From the NCBI GenBank assembly GCA_946480785.1, contig CAMLLD010000109.1, positions 1 to 15,197 on the forward strand: DNA of 15,197 nt, written 5' to 3'. Made by a program: the position numbers and the translations under genes. Below, one piece after another: positions 1 through 6,659 of this stretch. Under the pieces are notes generated by a model that saw only the letters and a list, made by a program, of their open reading frames with translations, searched no databases and was not told the origin of the DNA. Source of the DNA: an uncultured Blastocatellia bacterium (GTDB taxonomy: Bacteria; Acidobacteriota; Blastocatellia; Pyrinomonadales; Pyrinomonadaceae). Position 1 is the stretch's first letter. Each line of letters starts with the position of its first letter.

Positions 1-2
1 CG

Positions 3-251
3 AAACCAGATCCGGATCTGTTTCTGGCCGCGGCTGAAAAACTCGGCGTCGACATCACTGACGCAGTAGTTGTCGGCGACAGCATCTGGGACCTGCTCGC
101 CGCGCGCCGCGCGCGCGCCCTCGGCGTAGGCTTACTCTCGGGCGGCTACGGCCGCGAAGAACTCGAACGCGCCGGCGCCTATCGCGTCTACAACGACCCC
201 GCCGATCTTCTGCAGCACATCGACGAAGTCGGCGTCCGCAGCGCGGAGTAG
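3..251 (+). CDS. HAD-family hydrolase, C-terminal fragment
   Basis: This is the last 82 codons of a gene whose start lies outside the window; it ends in TAG at 249-251. The fragment begins KPDPDLFLAAAEKLGV, which fits HAD motif III (the conserved Lys). It continues to VVVGDSIWDLLAARRA, which fits motif IV (GDS.xxD, the acidic Mg2+-binding loop). The rest, GVGLLSGGYGREELERAGA followed by a short helical tail, is typical of phosphoglycolate-phosphatase-like or beta-phosphoglucomutase-like members. These enzymes dephosphorylate small phosphorylated metabolites in the cytosol. The nucleophile Asp motif and the cap domain are missing, so the substrate cannot be inferred. No gene follows closely on this strand; a repeat-rich patch starts right after the stop. 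Confidence 0.85.
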   Translation, partial: KPDPDLFLAAAEKLGVDITDAVVVGDSIWDLLAARRARALGVGLLSGGYGREELERAGAYRVYNDPADLLQHIDEVGVRSAE

Positions 252-270
252 CGTCGAACGGCTTCGCACG

Positions 271-322
271 ACTGGACCGCTGAACGGTTTTGCACCACTG
301 GACCGCTGAACGGCTTCGCCCA
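271..322. repeat. 26-bp tandem repeat, two copies
   Basis: Two adjacent 26-bp units (271-296 and 297-322) both begin ACTGGACCGCTGAACGG and then diverge slightly (TTTTGCACC against CTTCGCCCA). A partial, decayed unit containing GAACGGCTTCGCACG precedes them at 255-270. They start about 20 bp after the stop of the HAD gene and lead directly into the larger tandem repeat. I see no coding signal; the open frames across them are repeat-derived. Confidence 0.75.
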
Positions 323-323
323 A

Positions 324-469
324 CTCGGAACGCCGAAGGCGTTCGCTAATGCCAGCCCAGGGTTGGAGCGCAGCGATACCCGGGAAAAGGACCATCTCGG
401 AACGCCGAAGGCGTTTGCTAATGCCAGCCCAGGGTTGGAGCGCAGCGATACCCTGGGAAAAAGGTCCAT
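324..469. repeat. ~73-bp tandem repeat, two copies, each with two hairpins
   Basis: Copy 1 is 324-395 and copy 2 is 396-469; they are nearly identical. Each unit has a small hairpin, GAACGCC-GAA-GGCGTTC (loop GAA), followed by GCTAATGCCAG and a second hairpin with arms CCCAGGGT and ACCCTGGG around a 12-nt centre. In copy 2 the second stem is intact. Copy 1 has lost one base in the right arm (ACCCGGG) and the first loop-side arm in copy 2 reads GGCGTTT. The unit ends in an A-rich run and GGACCAT/GGTCCAT. The double-hairpin design resembles REP/BIME-type intergenic elements. No transposase is visible in the window. Confidence 0.8.
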
Positions 470-477
470 CCAACAGA

Positions 478-560
478 GCGCGCAAACGCTGAAAGCGTTG
501 GCTAGGGATCTCGAACGCGGTTCGCCAACGCTTTCAGCGTTCGCGCGCGTTTTTCTTTTG
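478..560 (+). terminator. Long stem-loop followed by T-rich tract, candidate terminator
   Basis: The arms 478-502 and 524-548 pair over 25 bp with one mismatch (A484 against C542) around a 21-nt loop. The stem core is AACGCTGAAAGCGTTGGC. Reading + it is followed at once by TTTTTCTTTTG (550-560), the arrangement of an intrinsic terminator. It lies 226 bp after the HAD stop. The arms share the style of the neighbouring palindromic repeats (each arm contains its own small palindrome, AACGCTgaaAGCGTT), so it may be a repeat element that also works as a terminator. The stem is longer than a usual terminator. Confidence 0.5.
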
Positions 561-563
561 TTA

Positions 564-611
564 CCCAGGGTATAAACCCTGGGCTAGAATTCGCGAACTC
601 CTTCGGAGTTC
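564..611. repeat. Two palindromes of the same repeat family
   Basis: CCCAGGGT-ATAA-ACCCTGGG at 564-583 is a perfect 8-bp stem with a 4-nt loop and uses the same arms as the second hairpin of the 324-469 repeats. It is followed by GCTAGAATTCGC and GAACTCC-TTC-GGAGTTC at 595-611, a perfect 7-bp stem with a 3-nt loop, of the same design as the GAACGCC/GGCGTTC hairpin but with a different arm sequence. The order of the two hairpins is reversed relative to the tandem units, which suggests an inverted or rearranged copy. The last bases overlap the stop codon of the small minus-strand reading frame. Confidence 0.7.
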
Positions 612-828
612 ACCTGCGATTTTGCTTCGAGTTCGGAACGATTGAACGGGCTGACGTGCGGAGCTTTGCTGCATCTTTGATGAGACTGTCGAGTTTGCGA
701 ATGCGCTCCTCGGGAGTGAGCCGGAGGCGTTCGCGTGTTAGGCGTGAGATCGGTGCCGAACTCAACAGCGCGCGCGGCTGCGGATCCTGCTGGTGGGTCA
801 AGGAAATAACGTTCGAGTCGGCACGCAT
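610..828 (-). CDS. Small hypothetical protein (72 aa)
   Basis: I do not recognise a family. From ATG at 828 the protein starts MRADSNVISLTHQQDPQP and contains RLTPEERIRKLDSLIKDAA, an amphipathic helix-forming stretch of a kind common in small bacterial regulatory or antitoxin-like proteins, then a basic tail ending SKQNRR. No Cys, signal peptide or membrane segment is seen. The start is chosen because two copies of a -10-like TATACT lie directly upstream, the nearer one ending 9 nt before the ATG, with no Shine-Dalgarno. The frame stays open upstream (to 882) only through the duplicated promoter cassette. The stop TGA lies in the hairpin at 595-611. The call rests on the helix and promoter context only; it could be non-coding. 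Confidence 0.4.
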   Translation of the reverse strand: MRADSNVISLTHQQDPQPRALLSSAPISRLTRERLRLTPEERIRKLDSLIKDAAKLRTSARSIVPNSKQNRR

Positions 829-873
829 GACGCTCGGAGTATAACAGCACGCATGACGCTCGGAGTATAACAG
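822..873 (-). promoter_or_regulatory. Exact 26-bp tandem duplication carrying an extended -10 element
   Basis: Positions 822-847 and 848-873 are identical. Read on the minus strand each unit contains CTGTTATACTCCGAGCG, i.e. an extended -10 (TGTTATACT, close to TGnTATAAT), followed by TCATGCGTG. In the inner copy this ATG (828-826) opens the 72-aa frame. I see no convincing -35 hexamer at 17 bp for either copy, but an extended -10 can compensate. The expected start site falls within about three bases of the ATG, so the transcript would be almost leaderless. Confidence 0.4.
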
Positions 874-899
874 TTGGTTCAACTCGCGGGTGGTAAGAG

Positions 900-1688
900 C
901 TAAGGTCGCGCTGGAGGGCGGTCGGGAGATTTCGGGTTGGGTTGATGGATGTAATCGGGGGCAGCGCCGTTGATCATGGCCGCTTGCTTGAGGGCCGGGT
1001 TTTTGGCCCAGTCTTTACCCGAGACGAAGGAGACTTTGTCATAGACGAGCACTATCGTTCCTAACGGCAGCAGCTTGCTCACTTCACGCGCGGCGTACAT
1101 CGGGATGCGAATGCAGCCGTGACTGGCGGGCCTTGTCGGAACCGTTTCGTAGCCGTGAATCGCGACACCCCCGGTGATGTAGTTGGCGTAGTAAACAGAA
1201 CCGAGCGCGCCGTTTTCCCACCCAAAAGTTTTGTCGTAAACAACGAACCGCCCGCGCGGTGTATACGCGATGCTCTCCTGACCATCGCTCATAAACTTTT
1301 CGTCATTGCCGGTTGAGACCGGCAGTATTCTGATGTCGCCACCTTCAGGCACGAGCATTAATACCTGCCGATCTATATCGACCTCGACGTGCTCGTAGCC
1401 GGATTCACGCGGCTGTGGAGCCTCGCTCTTGCGTATCGCCTTAAGCTCATCGAGCGTCAACTTTGCGGTAACCGGGCGACCCTCCCACTTTTGAAACGCA
1501 ATCAACGCCTGTCGCGATCCGACGTCGAAGACTCCATCAACCAAACCCGTCCAATACCCCAGTTCCGCCAGCCGCAGCTCCGCCTCCTTGATCTGCGCGC
1601 GAGTTAACGACGCGCTCCGCTGCTGCGCCGAGGCAACCGAGACGGCGGAACAAACCAGTAAACACGCTGTTAGAAGAGTCTTTACCAT
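900..1688 (-). CDS. L,D-transpeptidase with peptidoglycan-binding domain
   Basis: A 262-aa exported enzyme predicted to form 3-3 cross-links in peptidoglycan or to attach proteins to it, acting in the periplasm. Residues 1-21 are a signal peptide with a likely cleavage after VASA. Residues 30-85 form a PG_binding_1 domain (AELRLAELGYW.GLVDGVFD..SRQALIAFQ). A YkuD catalytic domain covers about 97-217, with IHGY (His178) and the signature SHGCIR at 189-194, so the catalytic pair is His190/Cys192. The C-terminal 45 residues are Pro/Asn-rich and unassigned. The length is normal for the family. The gene diverges from the glutamine cyclotransferase gene. No Shine-Dalgarno precedes the ATG; a TAGAAT lies 10 nt upstream of it. 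Confidence 0.93.
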   Translation of the reverse strand: MVKTLLTACLLVCSAVSVASAQQRSASLTRAQIKEAELRLAELGYWTGLVDGVFDVGSRQALIAFQKWEGRPVTAKLTLDELKAIRKSEAPQPRESGYEHVEVDIDRQVLMLVPEGGDIRILPVSTGNDEKFMSDGQESIAYTPRGRFVVYDKTFGWENGALGSVYYANYITGGVAIHGYETVPTRPASHGCIRIPMYAAREVSKLLPLGTIVLVYDKVSFVSGKDWAKNPALKQAAMINGAAPDYIHQPNPKSPDRPPARP

Positions 1689-1698
1689 CTACATTCGC

Positions 1699-1704
1699 AT
1701 TCTA
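1699..1704 (-). promoter_or_regulatory. Possible -10 box of the L,D-transpeptidase gene
   Basis: On the minus strand TAGAAT (five of six matches to TATAAT) ends 10 nt before the ATG at 1688. No good -35 hexamer is seen at the right distance, so support is weak. If used, the 5' leader would be only a few bases long, in line with the lack of a ribosome binding site. Confidence 0.25.
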
Positions 1705-1739
1705 CCGGCAAACGGCCACGGATGAACATAGCCAGCAAA

Positions 1740-1768
1740 TTGTGTTTTCCCTACGCGTCGCGCAAAAT
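1740..1768 (+). promoter_or_regulatory. Candidate sigma70-type promoter of the glutamine cyclotransferase gene
   Basis: TTGTGT (1740-1745) and CAAAAT (1763-1768) are separated by exactly 17 bp. The -10 ends 6 nt before ATG 1775, so transcription would begin at or next to the start codon (leaderless). Both hexamers deviate from consensus, so this is tentative. Confidence 0.3.
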
Positions 1769-1774
1769 GCCCGC

Positions 1775-2632
1775 ATGTTGCGCATGCTCAAGACCCGACT
1801 AATCCTGACGCTCGCCCTCTCGCTCGCGTCGCTGCAATGCAACGCCGGCGCAAACTCGGGATCGACTACAAACAAAGGCGCCGAAAACACCAACGCCAAC
1901 ACCGCAGCGCCGGTCAAGTACGGCTACGAGATCGTTCACATCTACCCGCACGACCGCGCCGCCTTCACCCAGGGACTCGTCTTTATCAACGGCAAACTCT
2001 ACGAAGGCACCGGCCAGGAAGGCCAGTCGAGCCTCCGCGAGGTCGACCTCCAAACCGGCAACGTGCTCAAAAAAGTCGACGTCCCTGAACCCTACTTCGG
2101 CGAAGGCATCGCCCTGCTCAACAACAAAATCTACCAGCTCACCTGGCAACACCAGGTCGGCTTCATTTACAACGCCGACACCTTCGAGCAGGTCGGCAAG
2201 TTCAACTACAGCGGCGAAGGCTGGGGCCTCACCACCGACGGCCATTCGCTCGTCCTCAGCGACGGCTCAAACCGCATCAGATTTCTCGACCCGGACAGCT
2301 TTCACGTCACTAAAACCATCGCAGTAGTCGACGGCAATCTGCCAGTCAACGAGCTGAACGAACTCGAGTACGTCAACGGCGAAATCTACGCCAACATCTG
2401 GCACGACAACCGGATAGTGACGATCGACCCGCAAACCGGCCGCATTACGGGCTGGATTGATTTGACTGGCCTGCTGCCGCCCGGCGACGTGCAGGACGAA
2501 GAGGCCGTGCTGAACGGTATCGCTTACGACGAGGCGGGAAAGCGTCTCTTCGTCACCGGAAAACTTTGGCCGCGACTTTTTGAAATAAAACTCAAGCCGG
2601 GCGTGAAAGCTCCGGACACGAAGCCGCAGTAA
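1775..2632 (+). CDS. Glutamine cyclotransferase (glutaminyl-peptide cyclotransferase), exported
   Basis: Predicted to cyclise N-terminal glutamine to pyroglutamate. It is of the plant/bacterial beta-propeller type (PF05096), which is unrelated to the animal zinc enzyme. Family marks run the whole length: PHDRAAFTQGLVF, LYEGTGQEGQSSLREVDL, YFGEGIALL.NKIYQLTWQ, GEGWGLTTDG, LNELEYVNGEIYANIWH, NGIAYDE, KLWPRLFEI. The N-terminus is a signal peptide (KTRLILTLALSLASLQC); the Cys with SLQ before it is a poor lipobox, so a lipoprotein anchor is possible but unsure. The start is ambiguous: ATG 1775, ATG 1784 (three codons later) or GTG 1742. None has a Shine-Dalgarno; 1775 fits the putative promoter. 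It ends 36 nt before the transglutaminase gene, so the two may be co-transcribed. Confidence 0.9.
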   Translation: MLRMLKTRLILTLALSLASLQCNAGANSGSTTNKGAENTNANTAAPVKYGYEIVHIYPHDRAAFTQGLVFINGKLYEGTGQEGQSSLREVDLQTGNVLKKVDVPEPYFGEGIALLNNKIYQLTWQHQVGFIYNADTFEQVGKFNYSGEGWGLTTDGHSLVLSDGSNRIRFLDPDSFHVTKTIAVVDGNLPVNELNELEYVNGEIYANIWHDNRIVTIDPQTGRITGWIDLTGLLPPGDVQDEEAVLNGIAYDEAGKRLFVTGKLWPRLFEIKLKPGVKAPDTKPQ

Positions 2633-2668
2633 AACGCGAAACTGCCGTAACAACGATCGAGCGCGCGA

Positions 2669-4819
2669 ATGAATTTTCTGACTTACTTCCGAGCCTTCTC
2701 TTACGCCATGATCGGCGTCGCCATGCTCGCCCTCGTGCTGGCCGGCGGGCTCGACTACGCGCTCGCGTTCGTGTTCCTGATCGTGATGGTCGTGAGTTGG
2801 AAACTCGAAGGCTCGCGCTGGCAGCTTCCCGAACGCATCGGCCTCGGCATCGTCCTGCTCTCGATCCCGCTTTTCTACGCCGATTGGCACTTTCAAAAAA
2901 ACCTCGGCGAACCGGTCGAACGTCTCGGCGTCACCGCGCTCGCGCACCTGATCGTCTTCCTGTCAGCGGTGAAGCTGTTGCAGGTCAAGAAAGATCGCGA
3001 CTGGGTGTTTCTCTATCTGATCTCGTTCTTCGAAGTGCTGCTCGCGGCGGGATTGAGTTTCAGTCCGGTTTTCCTCGGCACGTTGACGTTGTACTTGCTA
3101 TGCGGTCTGTCCGCGGTGACCGCGTTCGAGATTCAAAAGGCGCGACGTTCAGTTCGTCACACGGAAACGCGGCTGCTCGTGCCGCCTGATTCGCGTTTGT
3201 TTAGAAAAGGCAGACGCTCGTTGCGCAACACCGAAGCGGTGCGTCTGCCGTTCGTCGCGGTCGCGCTGTTGGTGCTGATCTTCGCGTTTGCGTTGCCGCT
3301 GTTTCTGGTCGCGCCGCGTTCCGGCGCCGCGGCCCTCACGCGCAGCGGTGGCGGCGGGCAAAACCTGATCGGCTTTTCGGAAAACGTTACGCTCGGACAG
3401 ATCGGCACGCTCAAACAGGACGACGGCCTCGTGATGCGCGTGCGACTCGACAACCCCGACCCGCCGCGCGCGCTGCGCTGGCGCGGTGTCGCACTCGACG
3501 AATTCACCGGCTTCGGCTGGAAGAAATCGCCGGAAGCACGGCGGCCGGATCCGGTCGAACAACGCGGCGGTTTCTTTCAATTGGGCACTACGACACAGGG
3601 AGTGCATCGCCTCACGTTGCAAACGTTTTTTCTCGAGCCGCTCGAATCGCCCGTGCTGTTCGCCGCGCCGCGCGTGGTCGCGTTGCAGGGAGATCTGCCG
3701 TTCGTGCGCGCCGATCAGGAAGGCTCGATTCAATCGCGCCGCCACGACTTCGAGCGCGTGATGTACAAGGCGATCTCCGACACCGACGAACCGCCGGTCG
3801 AGGATCTGCGCAACGACATGACGCGCTATCCGGCCGCGTACCAGCGTTATCTACAACTGCCGGAGCCGCTCGATCCGCGCATCGTGTTACTGGCGCAGTC
3901 GATGATTCGCGAGGCGGGCGCGCGCAACCGCTACGACGCCGCGAAAGCAATCGAGTGGCGCCTGCAACGCGACTACGGCTACTCGTTGCAGATGAGAGCG
4001 AGTGGTCCGGATCCACTTTCTGATTTTCTCTTCAACGTAAAGACGGGTCACTGCGAATACTTCGCCACCGCGATGGCGGTGTTGTTGCGCACGCACGGCA
4101 TCGCCGCGCGCGTCGTGAATGGATTCTTGCCCGGCGAGTACAACGACACGGCCGGCGCTTACACGGTCAGACAAAGCGACGCGCACTCGTGGGTTGAGGT
4201 TTACTTTCCGCAGACGCAGTCGTGGGTGACGTTTGATCCAACGCCGTCGGCGGGACGCGTCGAGCCGGTGCGTACGGGACTCACGGCGCAGTTGCAGAAA
4301 TACGCTGAAGCGATGGAGCTGTTGTGGTTTCAGTACGTTGTCGGTTACGACAAACAGGAGCAACGCTCCCTCGCGACTACGCTGCACAATCAGATCTTCG
4401 ATTACGGCCGCATGATCACGCGCGTTGTGACGGCGATTACGAATTTCTTCACGACTAGCGTGCTGATGATTGTCAGCGGCGCGATCTTGCTCGCGCTCGT
4501 AGTGACATTGATTTTTTACGGTAAACGCTTCTGGCAATTTGTGCGACGTCGCACCGGCAGAAGCAAGATTGAAGATGGGCGCGGTTATTCAAACGTCGAG
4601 TTTTACGAGAAGCTGCTCGCGTTGATGGAGCAACGCGGCGTGCCGCGCGAACAGGCGCAGACACCGCTCGAGTTTGCCGACAAGTTGAAGTCGAGCGATG
4701 TGTGGGTGATCACGCGCGCGTACAATCGCGTGCGCTTCGGTGGCGAGCGGCTGTCTCCGGCCGAACAACGAGAAGTGGAGCGGGCATTAGCGGTTTTGAC
4801 TGCGGATAATAACGGATGA
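2669..4819 (+). CDS. TgpA-like membrane transglutaminase (DUF3488-transglutaminase-DUF4129)
   Basis: A 716-aa membrane protein. About seven hydrophobic segments lie within residues 10-214 (DUF3488/TgpA_N). A long extracytoplasmic region follows, with a transglutaminase-core fold at about 430-530. The catalytic triad is visible: Cys462 in TGHCEYFATAMAVLLR, His506 in DAHSWVEVY, Asp523 in TFDPTP. One more transmembrane helix lies near 593-617, followed by a cytoplasmic DUF4129-like tail (TPLEFADKL, AYNRVRFGG). The substrate of this family is unknown; Pseudomonas TgpA is important for growth. The architecture and length are typical. The usual partners, a MoxR ATPase and a DUF58 protein, are absent here. 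Its TGA overlaps the ATG of rimO by 4 nt (ATGA), which implies translational coupling. No Shine-Dalgarno is seen. Confidence 0.93.
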   Translation: MNFLTYFRAFSYAMIGVAMLALVLAGGLDYALAFVFLIVMVVSWKLEGSRWQLPERIGLGIVLLSIPLFYADWHFQKNLGEPVERLGVTALAHLIVFLSAVKLLQVKKDRDWVFLYLISFFEVLLAAGLSFSPVFLGTLTLYLLCGLSAVTAFEIQKARRSVRHTETRLLVPPDSRLFRKGRRSLRNTEAVRLPFVAVALLVLIFAFALPLFLVAPRSGAAALTRSGGGGQNLIGFSENVTLGQIGTLKQDDGLVMRVRLDNPDPPRALRWRGVALDEFTGFGWKKSPEARRPDPVEQRGGFFQLGTTTQGVHRLTLQTFFLEPLESPVLFAAPRVVALQGDLPFVRADQEGSIQSRRHDFERVMYKAISDTDEPPVEDLRNDMTRYPAAYQRYLQLPEPLDPRIVLLAQSMIREAGARNRYDAAKAIEWRLQRDYGYSLQMRASGPDPLSDFLFNVKTGHCEYFATAMAVLLRTHGIAARVVNGFLPGEYNDTAGAYTVRQSDAHSWVEVYFPQTQSWVTFDPTPSAGRVEPVRTGLTAQLQKYAEAMELLWFQYVVGYDKQEQRSLATTLHNQIFDYGRMITRVVTAITNFFTTSVLMIVSGAILLALVVTLIFYGKRFWQFVRRRTGRSKIEDGRGYSNVEFYEKLLALMEQRGVPREQAQTPLEFADKLKSSDVWVITRAYNRVRFGGERLSPAEQREVERALAVLTADNNG

Positions 4820-6168
4820 AGAAAGTCGGATTTATTAGTCTCGGGTGTCCCAAGAACCTCGTCGATAGTGAAGTGATGATGGGCCACCTCAAGCAAAACG
4901 GTTATGAAATCACGCCTGACGCCGCTGATGCCGAGACCGTGGTGGTAAACACCTGCGGCTTTATCGATACGGCGAAGAAGGAATCGGTCGACGCGATCCT
5001 CGAAGCGGCGCGTCTCAAGACAGAAGGCCAGGCGAAGCGATTGATCGTCGCCGGGTGTTTGGTCGAGCGTTATCGCGACGAGCTGAAAGCGGAGATGCCC
5101 GAAGTCGATGCCTTCATCGGCACGAACCAGATCAACGACATCCTCACCGTCTGTGATCCGAAGACCAACACGCGCAGCCTGCCCGTGGTCCAACTCGGCA
5201 AGCAAAGCGCGACGTATTTGTATGACGACTCGACGCCGCGTGTGCTCGCCACGCCGTCCCATTACGCATTCGTGAAGATTGCGGAAGGTTGCGATCGCCC
5301 GTGTGCTTTCTGTTTCATTCCGCAGATGCGCGGACACTTTCGCAGCCGCCGCTTCGGCTCGATCGTCGCCGAAGCACATCAACTTGCGGAAGAAGGCGTG
5401 AAGGAGATCATCCTCGTGGCCCAGGACTCTTCGCGTTACGGCGAAGACCTCGGCAAACCGGATGCGCTCGCGCGTTTGCTGCGCGAGCTCGCGCGCGTCG
5501 ACGGCATCGAGTGGGTGCGCGTGATGTACACCTATCCGACGCACATCAGCGACGCGTTTCTCGACGTGCTCGCGGAAGAGCCGCGCGCGGTGAAGTATCT
5601 CGACATGCCGTTGCAGCACGCGTCGCAGAACGTGTTGAAGCTGATGAAGCGCGGCGGCAATCGCAAGAGTCTCGAACGTTTGATCGAGCGCGTGCGCCAG
5701 CGTGTGCCAGGGATTGCGGTGCGCACGACGTTCATCACGGGCTTTCCCGGTGAGACCGAAGACGATTTTGCGGAGCTGCTCGGGTTTGTGAAGAGCGTGG
5801 AGTTCGATCGCGTCGGTGTCTTTACTTATTCAGACGAAGAAGGCACGCCGGCTTTCGATCTCGCCGAGAAAGTTGACGCGCGCACGGCGGCGCGACGGCG
5901 CACGGCGTTGATGAAAGAGCAGCGGCGTATTTCGCGTCGCAAGAACAAGGCGCGCATCGGTGAAGTGGTGCGCGTGTTGTTTGAAGGCGAGTCGAAAGAG
6001 AGCGAGTTGTTGTGGCAGGGAAGAATGGAGACGCAGGCGCCGGACATCGATGGCGTGGTGCTGATCAACGACGTGCCTGACGGCGTGCTGCCGGCGCTTG
6101 GAGATTTTGTGAACGTCGAGATCACGGAAGCGCATGAGTACGATCTGATCGGAAGGATTCTGGTCTGA
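4816..6168 (+). CDS. rimO: Ribosomal protein S12 methylthiotransferase RimO
   Basis: A radical-SAM enzyme that adds a methylthio group to the conserved aspartate of ribosomal protein S12. The N-terminal UPF0004 domain has its three cluster cysteines: Cys11 (SLGCPKNLVDSE), Cys47 (NTCGFI) and Cys81 (AGCLVERY). The radical-SAM motif CxxxCxxC is Cys159/163/166 in EGCDRPCAFCFIPQMRG. The last ~70 residues form a TRAM domain that binds the substrate. SLGCPKNLVDSE and the CFIPQMRG sequence separate RimO from the tRNA enzyme MiaB. The 450-aa length is standard. The start is fixed by the 4-nt ATGA overlap with the transglutaminase gene. pgpA follows 32 nt after the stop. Confidence 0.97.
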   Translation: MKKVGFISLGCPKNLVDSEVMMGHLKQNGYEITPDAADAETVVVNTCGFIDTAKKESVDAILEAARLKTEGQAKRLIVAGCLVERYRDELKAEMPEVDAFIGTNQINDILTVCDPKTNTRSLPVVQLGKQSATYLYDDSTPRVLATPSHYAFVKIAEGCDRPCAFCFIPQMRGHFRSRRFGSIVAEAHQLAEEGVKEIILVAQDSSRYGEDLGKPDALARLLRELARVDGIEWVRVMYTYPTHISDAFLDVLAEEPRAVKYLDMPLQHASQNVLKLMKRGGNRKSLERLIERVRQRVPGIAVRTTFITGFPGETEDDFAELLGFVKSVEFDRVGVFTYSDEEGTPAFDLAEKVDARTAARRRTALMKEQRRISRRKNKARIGEVVRVLFEGESKESELLWQGRMETQAPDIDGVVLINDVPDGVLPALGDFVNVEITEAHEYDLIGRILV

Positions 6169-6200
6169 CATCCCTGACAACTAAACAAACACTCGGCGGG

Positions 6201-6659
6201 TTGGATTACGCGGCGCTGGCGTTCGCGACCTGGGGCGTGGGGTTTTTGCCGCTAGCGCCGGGGACGTTCGGATCGTTAGTGGGAATCGGCGTGTTCTTCG
6301 CGCTCCGCTCGTTACTGCTCCAGGTTGTTGGAGTGATCGTAGTGACGGCGCTGGGTATCTGGGCCGCGACGAGAACCGAACAAATCTTAGGTGCAAAAGA
6401 TCCGGGCAAGGTCGTGGTTGATGAAGTTGCGGGCCAAATGATCGCGCTCTTGCCGCTGCCGATGTTTGCGTTGGGCAAGGGTTGGATCATCGTTTCGTTT
6501 ATTCTTTTTCGCGCTTTTGACATCTTCAAGCCGTATCCTGCGCGACGTTTTGAATCGCTGCGTGGCGGCCTGGGGATCATGGCTGACGACCTGGTGGCCG
6601 GAGTTTACGCAGCGTTTATTATTATTGTCGTGAGGACACTGACAGATGGACACGCTTAA
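6201..6659 (+). CDS. pgpA: Phosphatidylglycerophosphatase A
   Basis: Removes the phosphate from phosphatidylglycerophosphate to give phosphatidylglycerol at the inner membrane. Family marks: FLPLAPGTFGSLVG near the N-terminus, DPGKVVVDEVAGQ with the acidic catalytic residues, then FDIFKPYPARRFESLRGG and GIMADDLVAGVYA at the C-terminus. About four hydrophobic helices are present. The 152-aa length is slightly short at the N-terminus. The start used is TTG 6201, but the frame is open back past the rimO stop (reading LTTKQTLGGLDYAALAFATW), so the true start may be a non-ATG codon upstream. The 3' end overlaps a short acidic gene by 14 nt. Confidence 0.92.
   Translation: MDYAALAFATWGVGFLPLAPGTFGSLVGIGVFFALRSLLLQVVGVIVVTALGIWAATRTEQILGAKDPGKVVVDEVAGQMIALLPLPMFALGKGWIIVSFILFRAFDIFKPYPARRFESLRGGLGIMADDLVAGVYAAFIIIVVRTLTDGHA

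Noticed and set aside
324..469. CRISPR-like direct repeats
   Set aside because: Only two units, directly adjacent with no spacer, each with internal hairpins; no cas genes.
132..575. Several open frames on both strands across the repeats (up to 117 aa)
   Set aside because: They are translations of the tandem units, with the same peptide words repeated in each copy, and have no start context or family likeness.
584..850. Alternative 88-aa minus-strand frame from GTG 850
   Set aside because: Overlaps the 72-aa frame, begins inside the duplicated cassette and reads Arg/Ser/Pro-rich shadow-like sequence; the 72-aa frame has the better helix and promoter position.
4603..5619. 338-aa frame opposite rimO
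   Set aside because: His/Arg/Ala-rich antisense shadow caused by strong GC third-position bias in rimO and tgpA; no recognisable motif.
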